Part shown: positions 18,326 through 27,500 of the stretch, one piece after another
Layout of the letters: each line of letters opens with the position of its first letter
Numbering within the stretch: position 1 is the stretch's first letter
Assembly (NCBI GenBank): GCA_017443345.1
Contig: JAFSNR010000020.1
Coordinates: forward strand, 62,001 to 126,000
Reading direction: 5' to 3'
DNA from: Prevotella sp.
GTDB lineage: Bacteria > Bacteroidota > Bacteroidia > Bacteroidales > Bacteroidaceae
Length of the DNA stretch: 64,000 nucleotides
Program-made: the position numbers and the translations under genes
The notes under the pieces: model-generated
What the model saw: only the letters and a program-made list of their open reading frames with translations
The model's database searches: none
What the model was told of the DNA's origin: nothing

Positions 18326-18802
18326 ATGGACATTGACGATAAAGTAACTCCTCTCAGTTCTGAGTTTGACTATTCTCAGGTGCCCTCGTGGTATGCCATT
18401 TGCCACAATGAGAGTTGCTCTCTCAGGCAGGACTGCCTGCGCTATCTGGCTGGTTCGAATGCACCTCATAATCTGGAGATGGCGCTCTGCGTCATGCCCA
18501 GTATGGCAAAGGATGGGCACTGCCGTCTGTACGACAAGAAGACTGTTGTCGTGATGGCTGCTGGGTTTACGACCCTCTACGATCAGGTGTTGAAATCCGA
18601 CTACACCCACATGCGCAAAGCCATCACCAAGTATTTACATGGTGCCAAAATGTACTATGAATACAAGGACGGCAGGAGGGCACTTAATCCAGAGCAGCAG
18701 AGATGGATCAGGGACTTTGTCGCCAAGATGGGTTACGACTTCGAAGTGAAGTTCGACAGATTCTTCGAGGCATACGTATTCCACCATCCCGTGGCTTTGT
18801 AG
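18326..18802 (+). CDS. Conserved hypothetical protein (DUF6078-like) upstream of VapE
   Basis: 158 residues, no signal peptide. The N-terminal half has six Cys in paired spacing (CHNESCSLRQDCLRYL, then ALCVMPSMAKDGHCRLY), suggesting a zinc site or iron-sulphur centre. The rest is helical and basic (MRKAITKYLHGAKMYYEY, PEQQRWIRDFVAKMGYDFEV) and could bind nucleic acid. I recall this type of protein as a common Bacteroidales family (DUF6078) found beside VapE genes, but this is from memory. It shares a promoter with the VapE gene 146 bp downstream. A regulator or replication accessory is possible. The function is unknown. Confidence 0.8.
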   Translation: MDIDDKVTPLSSEFDYSQVPSWYAICHNESCSLRQDCLRYLAGSNAPHNLEMALCVMPSMAKDGHCRLYDKKTVVVMAAGFTTLYDQVLKSDYTHMRKAITKYLHGAKMYYEYKDGRRALNPEQQRWIRDFVAKMGYDFEVKFDRFFEAYVFHHPVAL

Positions 18803-18817
18803 CTTTAAAAGCCGTGG

Positions 18818-18852
18818 AAAACACTGTTTTCTACGGCAGAAAACGGTGTTTT
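18818..18852 (+). other. Strong hairpin between the two VapE-unit genes
   Basis: A 15-bp stem with one G-T pair (18818-18832 with 18838-18852) closes a 5-nt loop, 16 bp after the stop codon of the first gene and about 100 bp before the VapE start. No T run follows, so it is unlikely to be a simple terminator. It may be an attenuator, an mRNA-stability element or a protein-binding site. Confidence 0.55.
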
Positions 18853-18948
18853 CGCAGTCAGGAAACACCATATCCTGCCTGAGGATCCGCTAGTATCAGC
18901 CAGCGATTACACCATTACCCAAGTGCAAAAAGAATTAAAGAAACCAAT

Positions 18949-20841
18949 ATGATGAAACTGTCACTCGTATTAAGGAACAAGAAAAACGCCCTCAAGCTCT
19001 CGACGAAGAGCCTTGAGAGTTTTATCGAACGCATCAAGACTGACACCAAGGATGGAGCCGTTGCCCGTCGTCGAAGGCAACTTGGTTATGGAGACCATAT
19101 AATAGGCTACGACAGCCAGTATCCCTCGCATCTCATCTATCCCTCTGCCGTGTTCGAGAAAGACGACAACGACAACCTCCGCATGAAGACCTTCAACGGA
19201 GTGGTGGCCCTGACGATAGAGGGATTGGAGAACCAGACAGATATCGACGCCGTGAAACGTACGGCACAGATCCTGCATTACACCCTCGCTGCCTTCGTCG
19301 GACCTTCTGGTCGCGAGGTGATTATACTCGTCAGGATTGCCAAAGCGGAAGGCGTCTCTCCGGCAATAACCCAGCCTTATTCAGAAATAACCCACGCTTA
19401 TTCTCAAATAAGCGGCACTTATCTGACAGAGGAGGAAGCCGATGCACTTTGTCAGGAAGGGCATCGTATGGCTGCCGCCATTTATCAGGCCATCATGCCG
19501 AAGCCCATCCTCAAAGAGCTTGTTTCCGTGAGAAGCTGTTTCCGCATGCCATTAGACCCTGAGCCTTATTACAATCCCAAGGCTTTAGCGCTGCCAGTGA
19601 GAGAATCAGGGGGACAAGTCCATGACTCGCTGACGAATCAGCAGAATTTCTCGACCAGTCCCCTTGATTCTCCCTCGGAGGATTCCGACATCAGCCAGCA
19701 GGCACAGCAACTGATAGACTTCCTGAACCAGCGCTATCAGTTCCGTTACAACACCATCATGGGCTACACGGAGTATAAGGATAACGACTATCGCTATATG
19801 GATTGGACACCCGTGGACGATCGCACGCTAAAAGGCATGACGATGAAGGTGCGCCTGGGTGGCATTGATGCCAGGGACAACGATGTGCGCCGCTATGTGC
19901 AGTCGAACATGATTCGCCCCTTCAATCCCATCGGTGACTATCTTTGGGCGCAATACTATAAATGGGATGGCAAGGATCATATCCGAAAGCTCGCCAGGAC
20001 GGTGCCCAACAGGAATCCCCATTGGGAGGACTGGTTCTACACTTGGTTCCTGGGCATGGTTCGCCAGTGGCAGGTGAACAATCTTGCCAAGTATGGCAAC
20101 CAGGCCGTGCCGCTGCTCATCTCGACACAGGGCTGGAACAAGACCACCTTCTGCGAACAGCTCCTGCCGCCGGAACTGAGATTTGGCTACACAGGCAATC
20201 TGCAGATGGAAGATAAGAAACAGGTGCTCCAGCAGATGGCGCAGATGCTGCTCATCAACCTCGACGAGTTCAACCAGATCTCGCCTCGCACACAGCAGGG
20301 ATTTCTGAAGAACATCATCACGCTGTCGTCAGTCAAGATCAAGAGGCCATACGGCAGACATGTGGAGGATTTCCCTCGACGCGCTTCATTCATCGCCACC
20401 ACCAATCAGGCAGACGTACTGGCTGATCCCTCTGGCAATCGACGCTTCTTGGGAGTGGAACTGACTGGCCCTATTGATGTGAGTACCCCTCCCAACTACG
20501 AACAGCTGTATGCTCAGGCCATGCGAGCCCTCCATCAGCACGAGCCTTACTACTTCGGCCCTGCAGAAACTCAGGAGATTATGGAATGGAATCGCAAATT
20601 CAGCCTGAAAACAGCAGCCGAGCAGTTCTTCCTGGACTATTTCGAGCCTGCCAGGAACGAACAGGAGGGAGAGTGGATGAGTGCCTCGGCTATACTGGCC
20701 TACTTGAAGAATGAGGTAGGAGTAAGTCTGCTGAAATCGCCCAGCGTACCTGCATTTGGTCGAAAACTGTCTGCCATTCCTGGCATGCAAAAGCGCGTAA
20801 CCAGCATCAATACATTCTATTTGGTTCGAAAAATTCGATAA
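18949..20841 (+). CDS. VapE-type primase/helicase-like protein with BT4734-like N-terminus
   Basis: 630 residues. The N-terminal 220 residues match my memory of the BT4734/BF3469-type domain that precedes VapE domains in Bacteroidetes (KRTAQILHYTLAAFVGPSGR, VRSCFRMPLDPEPYYNP). The VapE domain follows, with P-loop-like STQGWNKTTF at about 393-402, Walker B LLINLDEF at about 435, and GNRRFLGVEL at about 492 in the position of an arginine finger. VapE proteins are related to phage and satellite replication ATPases and act in the cytoplasm on DNA. The unit lacks an integrase or transposase. TGGTAG repeats flank it on both sides, which suggests a replicon-derived or selfish origin. Confidence 0.85.
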   Translation: MMKLSLVLRNKKNALKLSTKSLESFIERIKTDTKDGAVARRRRQLGYGDHIIGYDSQYPSHLIYPSAVFEKDDNDNLRMKTFNGVVALTIEGLENQTDIDAVKRTAQILHYTLAAFVGPSGREVIILVRIAKAEGVSPAITQPYSEITHAYSQISGTYLTEEEADALCQEGHRMAAAIYQAIMPKPILKELVSVRSCFRMPLDPEPYYNPKALALPVRESGGQVHDSLTNQQNFSTSPLDSPSEDSDISQQAQQLIDFLNQRYQFRYNTIMGYTEYKDNDYRYMDWTPVDDRTLKGMTMKVRLGGIDARDNDVRRYVQSNMIRPFNPIGDYLWAQYYKWDGKDHIRKLARTVPNRNPHWEDWFYTWFLGMVRQWQVNNLAKYGNQAVPLLISTQGWNKTTFCEQLLPPELRFGYTGNLQMEDKKQVLQQMAQMLLINLDEFNQISPRTQQGFLKNIITLSSVKIKRPYGRHVEDFPRRASFIATTNQADVLADPSGNRRFLGVELTGPIDVSTPPNYEQLYAQAMRALHQHEPYYFGPAETQEIMEWNRKFSLKTAAEQFFLDYFEPARNEQEGEWMSASAILAYLKNEVGVSLLKSPSVPAFGRKLSAIPGMQKRVTSINTFYLVRKIR

Positions 20842-20852
20842 ATTCCTATTTG

Positions 20853-20932
20853 CTACCATTATTATGAATGCTACCACAATTCGCAATTGCCTTATAATAA
20901 GTGTATTACTGCAATTAGTGGTAGCATGGTAG
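20853..20932. repeat. TGGTAG repeat cluster, right flank of the VapE unit
   Basis: Four copies of the motif: CTACCAT at 20853, CTACCA at 20871, TGGTAG at 20919 and ATGGTAG at 20926. The pairs face each other, and 20871-20880 pairs with 20915-20924 to form an inverted repeat around a 34-bp spacer. The final ATGGTAGTAAAT is identical to the left-flank copy at 18209-18220. Confidence 0.6.
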
Positions 20933-21021
20933 TAAATTCTCCCAAAAACTTTTTATGCGACACCTTCGCCCCAGCACGTCATCATGCCGAAGTCGCAGTA
21001 CCCCTAGGCCGTTGTTTACTC

Positions 21022-22158
21022 TTACCAGAAGCCGAAGAAGAAGAATACAGCGGCTTTCTTCAAATCCGATACAGGCTCTACGCGGCCAATGATGCTACCG
21101 TTCTTACGGACATCGCCTGTCCTCTCGTCGATACCACCAACAATAGAACCGTTGATGCGCACTGTCCCATCGCTGTCGACTGTGCCAACCACGTGTCCGT
21201 TCTTCAAAATCTCGTTGCCTCGAATCGTGCCCTCGATATGACCACCCACGTAGATGTTGTTGCTGCCGTCAATCTTTCCCTTGATGGAACCACCTACGTA
21301 AACTGTGCCGTCGGCCAGCATGCTGCCAACGATGCTTCCGCCCCTGCGGAACGACATGTCGCCACCGCCTTTGCCGCCTGACGACGAGCTGCCGTGGCGC
21401 TTCTCGATTTCCTTGTTGGCCTCGGCATAGAACTCCTCGTCGGTCGGGTTATACGTCATCGTTGCCTTCTCATATCCGTCCTTGATGTTGACCAGCTGCT
21501 TGTTCGAGTGCAGCACGCCGAAGATAAAGTAAGCCAGCACCACGCCGTTCATCTTATCTGATGCGTCGATGAACGTGCCGTCGCCCAGGATAGCCAACTT
21601 TTGGTTCTGCACCGAGCCCACGTTCTTCTTGTCGACGAACATGATACCGATCTCGTCGCAGCGAATCTGCTCGCCACGGGGTGTTGTCAGCATCTGGCCG
21701 TCAATGCTGCCCACCTTCGTGCCGTTGCCGTCGGTCACCGTGCCGTCCGTCTGGAACACCAGCGTCCGTCCGCCCGTTATATTCAGTTCGCATGCAGCAC
21801 GGTCGTATGTTGCCAGGACTTTGCCGGTCTTCCTGTTCTTAATGGTCACTATACCAGGCTCATCAGGACCCATTGTGGCCAGTACTTTCTCCTGCGGCTT
21901 TGCAGGACTGTTGTTGCTGCTTCTGTTAGTCCTTATTGTGCTGGTTGTTACCGTCTGACTCGCATCCTGTCCGGTCTTCTCTGTTGTACTTTCAGCAGTG
22001 CTCTCCGAACTGCTGTCATCCGACTTTGTCACCTTTTTTTCCACAGCGCCCTTGGCCTTCTTCAGCAGTCCACCGAACTGGGCCTGAGCCGTAGTCTCAA
22101 CACCGAATGCAATGACTATCGCCATCGTCATTCTTACAATTACCTGGTTTGATTTCAT
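21022..22158 (-). CDS. Secreted repeat protein, beta-flower-like
   Basis: 378 residues with a signal peptide (AIVIAFGVETTAQAQ). A low-complexity Ser/Thr-rich linker (about 40-95) is followed by a region rich in short polar strands with G-x-V/I turns: GTVTDGNGTKVGSID, and in the C-terminal 110 residues a tandem repeat of 15-17 residues (GTVYVGGSIKGKIDG, NIYVGGHIEGTIRG, VRINGSIVGGIDE, VRKNGSIIGRVE). This pattern matches the beta-flower domains known from Bacteroidetes exported proteins. A Gly/Ser loop (SSSGGKGGGD) separates the halves. The end, AAVFFFFGFW, is an unusual aromatic tail that may be a membrane or outer-surface signal. It is a single gene, and the function is unknown. Confidence 0.78.
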   Translation of the reverse strand: MKSNQVIVRMTMAIVIAFGVETTAQAQFGGLLKKAKGAVEKKVTKSDDSSSESTAESTTEKTGQDASQTVTTSTIRTNRSSNNSPAKPQEKVLATMGPDEPGIVTIKNRKTGKVLATYDRAACELNITGGRTLVFQTDGTVTDGNGTKVGSIDGQMLTTPRGEQIRCDEIGIMFVDKKNVGSVQNQKLAILGDGTFIDASDKMNGVVLAYFIFGVLHSNKQLVNIKDGYEKATMTYNPTDEEFYAEANKEIEKRHGSSSSGGKGGGDMSFRRGGSIVGSMLADGTVYVGGSIKGKIDGSNNIYVGGHIEGTIRGNEILKNGHVVGTVDSDGTVRINGSIVGGIDERTGDVRKNGSIIGRVEPVSDLKKAAVFFFFGFW

Positions 22159-22212
22159 ATTGACTTAAATATTTGGTTGAATAATTAGTAACTGGGATAT
22201 TCATCTTGTGTG

Positions 22213-22243
22213 CAAAGATAGCACATTTTTCCCAAAGTGCCAA
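22213..22243 (-). promoter_or_regulatory. Promoter for the beta-flower-like protein gene
   Basis: Minus strand TTG (22241-22243), 20 bp, TATCTTTG (22213-22220), about 50 nt before the start at 22158. Confidence 0.6.
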
Positions 22244-22272
22244 GGGTTTCTCGCAAAAAAGCGATAAAAACA

Positions 22273-22302
22273 TTGTCGATTCAAAAAATTATCGTATCTT
22301 TG
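22273..22302 (+). promoter_or_regulatory. Promoter for the cassette B operon
   Basis: TTG (22273-22275), 19 bp, TATCTTTG (22295-22302), then about 22 nt to the ATG at 22327. No other good promoter or terminator is seen until 31511, so five genes probably share it. Confidence 0.68.
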
Positions 22303-22326
22303 CAGCAAAACTAAAACCTGCTACTC

Positions 22327-24144
22327 ATGGCGCAGACAAAAACCGAAACAACGAATCATAAAACCAACATCAACTATAAAGGCTCAGAAAGCCTAAGTTT
22401 CTGGGAAAAGCTGAAGAATGTCCTGAAGCGGAACATCGGCCTGACCGCCATCATCAATGCGGCCCTGCTGCTGGAAATCACGTCGGGACTGGCGCACTAC
22501 GCGCAACAGGACTTCGGCCGGGACACGATGGAAAGCCTCGTGGACCAGGAGATGGAAACCATCTTCTACCGCATCCATGACCACCTGTCGAAGGTGGAGG
22601 TGACCATCAACAACATGTCGTGGGTGGTGAGCGATGACATCGCCAAAGCGGACTCGATGTTCGCCATCACGCGGAGTATCGTGGAAAACAATCCCGCCAT
22701 CCTGGGTAGCGCCGTCGCCTTCATCCCGAACTATTACCCCGAGAAAGGATACTGGTTTGAGCCCTACGCGGCAAGGCGGGCAACGCCCTTCGGCACCGAG
22801 ACCGTCGAGACCGTCCAGCTGGGGTCGGAATCGCACGACTATACGAAAAGTGAGTTCTTCACCGTACCCCTTGCCACGAACAGCGGACACTGGTCCGAGC
22901 CTTACATGGACCCCGACGGGGCGAAGGCGATGGTGACCACCTATGGTGTGCCCGTGCATGACCGCTCGGGGAAGACGGTGGCCGTCGTCAATGCCGACAT
23001 CTCGCTCGAATGGCTCAACCAGGTGATCGCTGAGGAAAAGACCTACGCGAGCACCAAGCGCTACCTCGTGACCGGCAGCCACCAGTTGCTCTCGGGCGAA
23101 GACGGACCGGAGCTCCAAACGCTACTCGAGATGCTGAAGGCGGAGCCTGACAGGGACTGCTACCACAGAGTGAAAAACAAGCAGGGGGCGGAGCAGCACA
23201 TCTTCTTCCATGCCGTAGGCGGTAAGACGGACTGGGTGCTCATCACCGTCCTCGACGATGGCGACGTGTTCGACAAGATACGCAGAATCAGACGGATGTT
23301 GTTCCTCGTGAGGATCCTCGGACTGATCATTCTGGGATATATCGTCTACCGCACGTCGAGGAGTATGGAGAAGCTGCAGGAGGTGAACGCCGCCAAGGAA
23401 CGGCTGGATGCCGACCTGCGCGTGGCCTACAAGATCCAGCAGAGCATACTGCCCAAGCACCATCTGAAGCAGGAGGAGGTGGACATCTGCGGATCGCTGG
23501 TGCCTGCCCGAGAGGTGGGAGGCGACCTGTATGACTACTTCATCCGCGACGGAAAGCTGTTCTTCTGTATCGGCGATGTCAGCGGCAAGGGGGTTCCTTC
23601 GACCATGCTGATGTCGAGTACCTGCACGCTGTTCCGTACCTTCGCGGCTCACGAGGACAATCCCGCCAGCATCATGCAGTCGGTCAACGCAGCAATCTGT
23701 CTGAAGAACGCCACCCAAATGTTCGTGACGGTCTTCATCGGCGTGCTCGACCTGCAGACGGGACATCTGTGCTACTGCAATGCGGGGCACGAGGCGCCTG
23801 TCATCCTGAACCCGGCGCTCGCAACGCTGCCCGTTCAGCCCCATATCCCCATCGGCCTGTTCAACAACATGCAATACGGGCTGCAGGAGACCGACCTGCC
23901 GGCCGACAGTACCATCTTCCTCTTTACCGACGGACTGACGGAGGCGATGGACGAGGAGAAGCAGCTGTTCGGAATAGAGCGCGTGAAGACCGTGCTCCAG
24001 CGGTGCGCCGAGCAACAGCAGAGCCCGGAAGAGATGATCAGCGCGGTCAGCAAGAAGGTACACCACTTCGTGAAGGAGGCCGAGCAGAGCGACGACCTGA
24101 CGCTGGTGGCCATCCACTATAAGCCCAACGCTGAAAACAAATAA
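22327..24144 (+). CDS. Membrane SpoIIE/PP2C-type phosphatase with dCache-like sensor, cassette B
   Basis: The 605-residue protein is closely related to that at 6244 along its whole length. Membrane segments lie at about 35-55 and 325-345. Between them is a dCache-like region (NNPAILGSAVAFIPNYYPEKG, KSEFFTVPLATNSG, TVAVVNADISLEWL). The PP2C domain follows from about 368 with REVGGDLYDYF, IGDVSGKGVPSTML, FTDGLTEAMD and SDDLTLVAI. It is the first gene of the cassette B operon, 35 bp ahead of the STAS gene. Expected role: sense an external ligand and dephosphorylate the STAS protein. The shared dCache region with the 6244 product suggests both answer the same or a similar signal. Confidence 0.93.
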   Translation: MAQTKTETTNHKTNINYKGSESLSFWEKLKNVLKRNIGLTAIINAALLLEITSGLAHYAQQDFGRDTMESLVDQEMETIFYRIHDHLSKVEVTINNMSWVVSDDIAKADSMFAITRSIVENNPAILGSAVAFIPNYYPEKGYWFEPYAARRATPFGTETVETVQLGSESHDYTKSEFFTVPLATNSGHWSEPYMDPDGAKAMVTTYGVPVHDRSGKTVAVVNADISLEWLNQVIAEEKTYASTKRYLVTGSHQLLSGEDGPELQTLLEMLKAEPDRDCYHRVKNKQGAEQHIFFHAVGGKTDWVLITVLDDGDVFDKIRRIRRMLFLVRILGLIILGYIVYRTSRSMEKLQEVNAAKERLDADLRVAYKIQQSILPKHHLKQEEVDICGSLVPAREVGGDLYDYFIRDGKLFFCIGDVSGKGVPSTMLMSSTCTLFRTFAAHEDNPASIMQSVNAAICLKNATQMFVTVFIGVLDLQTGHLCYCNAGHEAPVILNPALATLPVQPHIPIGLFNNMQYGLQETDLPADSTIFLFTDGLTEAMDEEKQLFGIERVKTVLQRCAEQQQSPEEMISAVSKKVHHFVKEAEQSDDLTLVAIHYKPNAENK

Positions 24145-24179
24145 TTGAAAACATTAATAACTTTTAAAATCCCAAGATT

Positions 24180-24482
24180 ATGAATCTGAAAATTGAAGAA
24201 ACCGACGAAAGGTATTTAGTGACACTGGAGGGCAACATGGACTCACCAGCCGTCTTGGAAACCGAGGAACTGATTGAGCCAGTCTATAAGGGCGACAAGG
24301 ATGTCGTCATCGACTGTAGCCATCTGAATTATATCGCATCGAGCGGCCTACGCGTACTGCTGAGTATCCGGCAAGGAACCGGCGCCAACGGCAAAAGCGT
24401 CGTGATACGAGGGCTCAACGACGAGATCAAGAACGTGTTTAAGATGACAGGATTCATCAACCTCTTCACACTTGTGGATTAA
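24180..24482 (+). CDS. STAS-domain protein, cassette B
   Basis: The 100-residue STAS domain has VIDCSHLNYIASSGLRVLLS, the conserved phosphorylation-site loop. It lies 35 bp after the phosphatase gene and 30 bp before the spike gene in one operon. This is the most direct link in the window between partner switching and the spike cassette. No kinase gene of the RsbW type is present in this operon. Confidence 0.92.
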   Translation: MNLKIEETDERYLVTLEGNMDSPAVLETEELIEPVYKGDKDVVIDCSHLNYIASSGLRVLLSIRQGTGANGKSVVIRGLNDEIKNVFKMTGFINLFTLVD

Positions 24483-24512
24483 TAACTTGAATATGTAATC
24501 TTCTTTACTACT

Positions 24513-27500
24513 ATGGCAGAACAAGATACACTGAAGAGTTCGGACTACGGTCACAGGTACCGGATAGTCTTCGGGCCGAAGATTACGGCCCCGCAACAGA
24601 GCGTTACACCCATAGACATCATACAGTCGAAAGAACTGACACTGGAGGATAGCGCCAGGAGAATAGCCTTCAAACTGGCGCTGCACGGCATCAAGATCAA
24701 CAAGAGAATCTATCAGCCCAACGAGATAGAGGCAGAGCTCGACTTCATGAAGGCTGACAGCAACGGGGCCGTCACGCTGCCCGACTTCGACGACGTCAGC
24801 GGCCTGTTCGCTGAGCGCATGGTGACGGTGTCGGTCCAGATGATTGCGCCCGGAACGGGAGAGAAGGCGGGCGAGACCACCATCGCCAGCGCCTACTACG
24901 TCCACGAACTGAATTCGCATGTGGCGACCGACACAAACGGAACGAGGAAGATGTACGTGAAGCTGCACATCTTCAGTATGGACAAGCGGATGACGCTCAA
25001 CAAGTACAGCAAGGCCTACGTGGCCCGCAAGCTGGGTTCGGGCATCCTGCAGATAGAGGCGAAGAACTTCGGTATGCTCGACGAGGGCAACAAGCAGCCG
25101 CTGATCAGCACCAACATCAAGGGACTGCGCTTCCTGAGATACAACCAGGAGACAACCATCAAGATACTGGGAAAGGGCAACATCAGCGCCAAGATTCCTT
25201 CGGAGTTCATCCACCCCTACCTGGTGCAGTACAACGAGTCGTTCTATGATTTCCTCGTGCGCAGCGCCAACCGCTACGGTGAGTTCCTCTATTTCGAGGA
25301 CGGCAACCTGAACCTGGGTCTCGCGCAGAGCGGCGACACCGTAGAGATCAAGGACTATCAGTCGCTGACCACCCAGGAATGTGCCGACGAGCCGTTCAAC
25401 GTGGATTTCTACCGTCGTGACCCGATGAAGGATATGGTCGACGACAGCAAGGTCGATCTGAACTCGACCTACGTGGACAAGCGCGACGACGGATTCCCCA
25501 AAGACGCCTTCCCCGACAACAACAAGTTCCAATACAATGCGGAGGCCGTCAACGACGAGTATCTCTTCCCCTTGTTCAAGGACAAATTCACTGATTTCAC
25601 ACGCGAGAGGAAGTTTGACAAGCCCACCAATCAGGGCGTTCTGGCCCACCTCATGCCTTTCATCAGGAATTTCCTCGGAAGCGAGCTCACGACCTGGTAT
25701 GTCGGAATAATCGTCAGTGCGGTGCAGGCCATCATCGTCGAGGAGGGCGTGAAGGCCGGCACCACCCTGTTTGTCCTAGGAATGACGGGCGGGCGCAATG
25801 GAGAAGAGAACCCCAAGCACATCGAGGCGTTTAACAAGCTGAACGAGCAAAGCAACGGGAACAAGGTGGTACAATTCGGTGGACTCGACCCCAAGAGCTG
25901 GGTGACCCTCGATTACTACAACACCATCAAGAAGCACCAGTACGAGCAGCAGCGAAAGATGATCTGCATCGACATGGGCGTGAGCTATGCCCCCGTGAAG
26001 CTCGGACAGAAGATCAAGGTCGACGGACTGAAGCAGTCGTACGTCGTCGTGCAGATTGTGCAGAAGTCGGAACAGGCATGGGGTCGCGACTATGACCGCT
26101 ACGGAGAGGACAGCAAGGACAAGAGCGAAGGTCAGCGTTCACAGAAGATCTACGCCATTCCTGCCTACGAGGAAGACAACGAGGAGAAGTTCATCCCGCC
26201 GGTACAGCCCGTAGACATTATCCGCAGGACTGGTCCGCAGGCTGCCTTCGTGACCGACAACGACGACCCGAAGAATCAGGGACGCGTGCGCGTGATGTAT
26301 CCTTGGCAGACTTCATCGGAGCTGATCTCACTGAAGAAGGTCAGCGAGAACGTGGCTAACCGACTGAAAGAGGCCACCGCCGCAGAGAACGAAGCCAAGC
26401 AAAGGAAAATGGACACGATAGCTGCGATCGCCCTACTGCAGGAGCAGTTGTACACCTTCAAGGAGTTCCTGAAGCTTTCACCAGCAGAGCGTAAGGCAAA
26501 GCTCGAGAGCATGCAAACCGTCCTGGACGAGAAGGAGAAGGTCGTCAACAAGAAACAGAATGAGCTGACTGAGCTGAAGCGCCAAGAAGCCGAACTGACC
26601 GCCATCGCAGAGCCTACAGAGGAGCAGAAGGGACAACTGATCATCATCAGAACCAAGATTGACAGCAAAGAGAGTGAGTTTATCAAGGCTCGTGACAGGC
26701 GCGACAAGGCTGCCAGCGATTTGGCGCTCTATCAGGAGGCCCATAACCACAAGCTCGACGAGAAGGATCAGAGCAAAGACAAGACCGACTACAACGATGA
26801 CGAGAACCCCGTTGTGAAGAGACTGGCAGAGTCCTTCTATCAGAAGAAGCAGGAACTGGTAGAGTGCAACAAGGCCTGCGAAAAGGCAGAGGTGGAGAAG
26901 ACGGCTGCAGAGGCCAACGACAAGAAGATGAAGGAAGTGATGGACGTCGTCTACAAGACGCTCTCGTCGCCCTGGGTCCGCGTGGCAACACCGATGGCCA
27001 CCTTCCACGGAGGCACCTACTTCAAGCCCAGAATCGGCGACGAGGTGCTCGTGGACTACGACAACGGCAACATCGAGCGCCCTTACGTGACGGGCAGTCT
27101 CTACTCAAAGAACGTGCTGGATCCGCAGGAGCTCATCGAACGAAGATACAGTCCAGAGAGCCAGTGGAGCAACGTGTCGATGGCGATGGTATCGCCCAAC
27201 GGCCACCATATCACCTTCACCGATCCCCCTGGAGGACTGGGATTCGTCACCAATGCCATCTCGCCGGGATTGGGGATGTATGGCGCACTGATGGGTGTCA
27301 ACTCTTCGGTCGGAGAGAGTTTCAAGGACCTCAACGGCGGTATCCACATCGGCGACCGCTACGGTATCTATGAGATTGAGATGCTGACCCACAAACGCCA
27401 AATCGGCATCAGGTCGCCCTTCGGCACTGTTAACATCGATGCCTTTACGGGTATCAGCATCAATGCGCCCAACGGTGACGTCACCATCAGGGGCAAGAAC

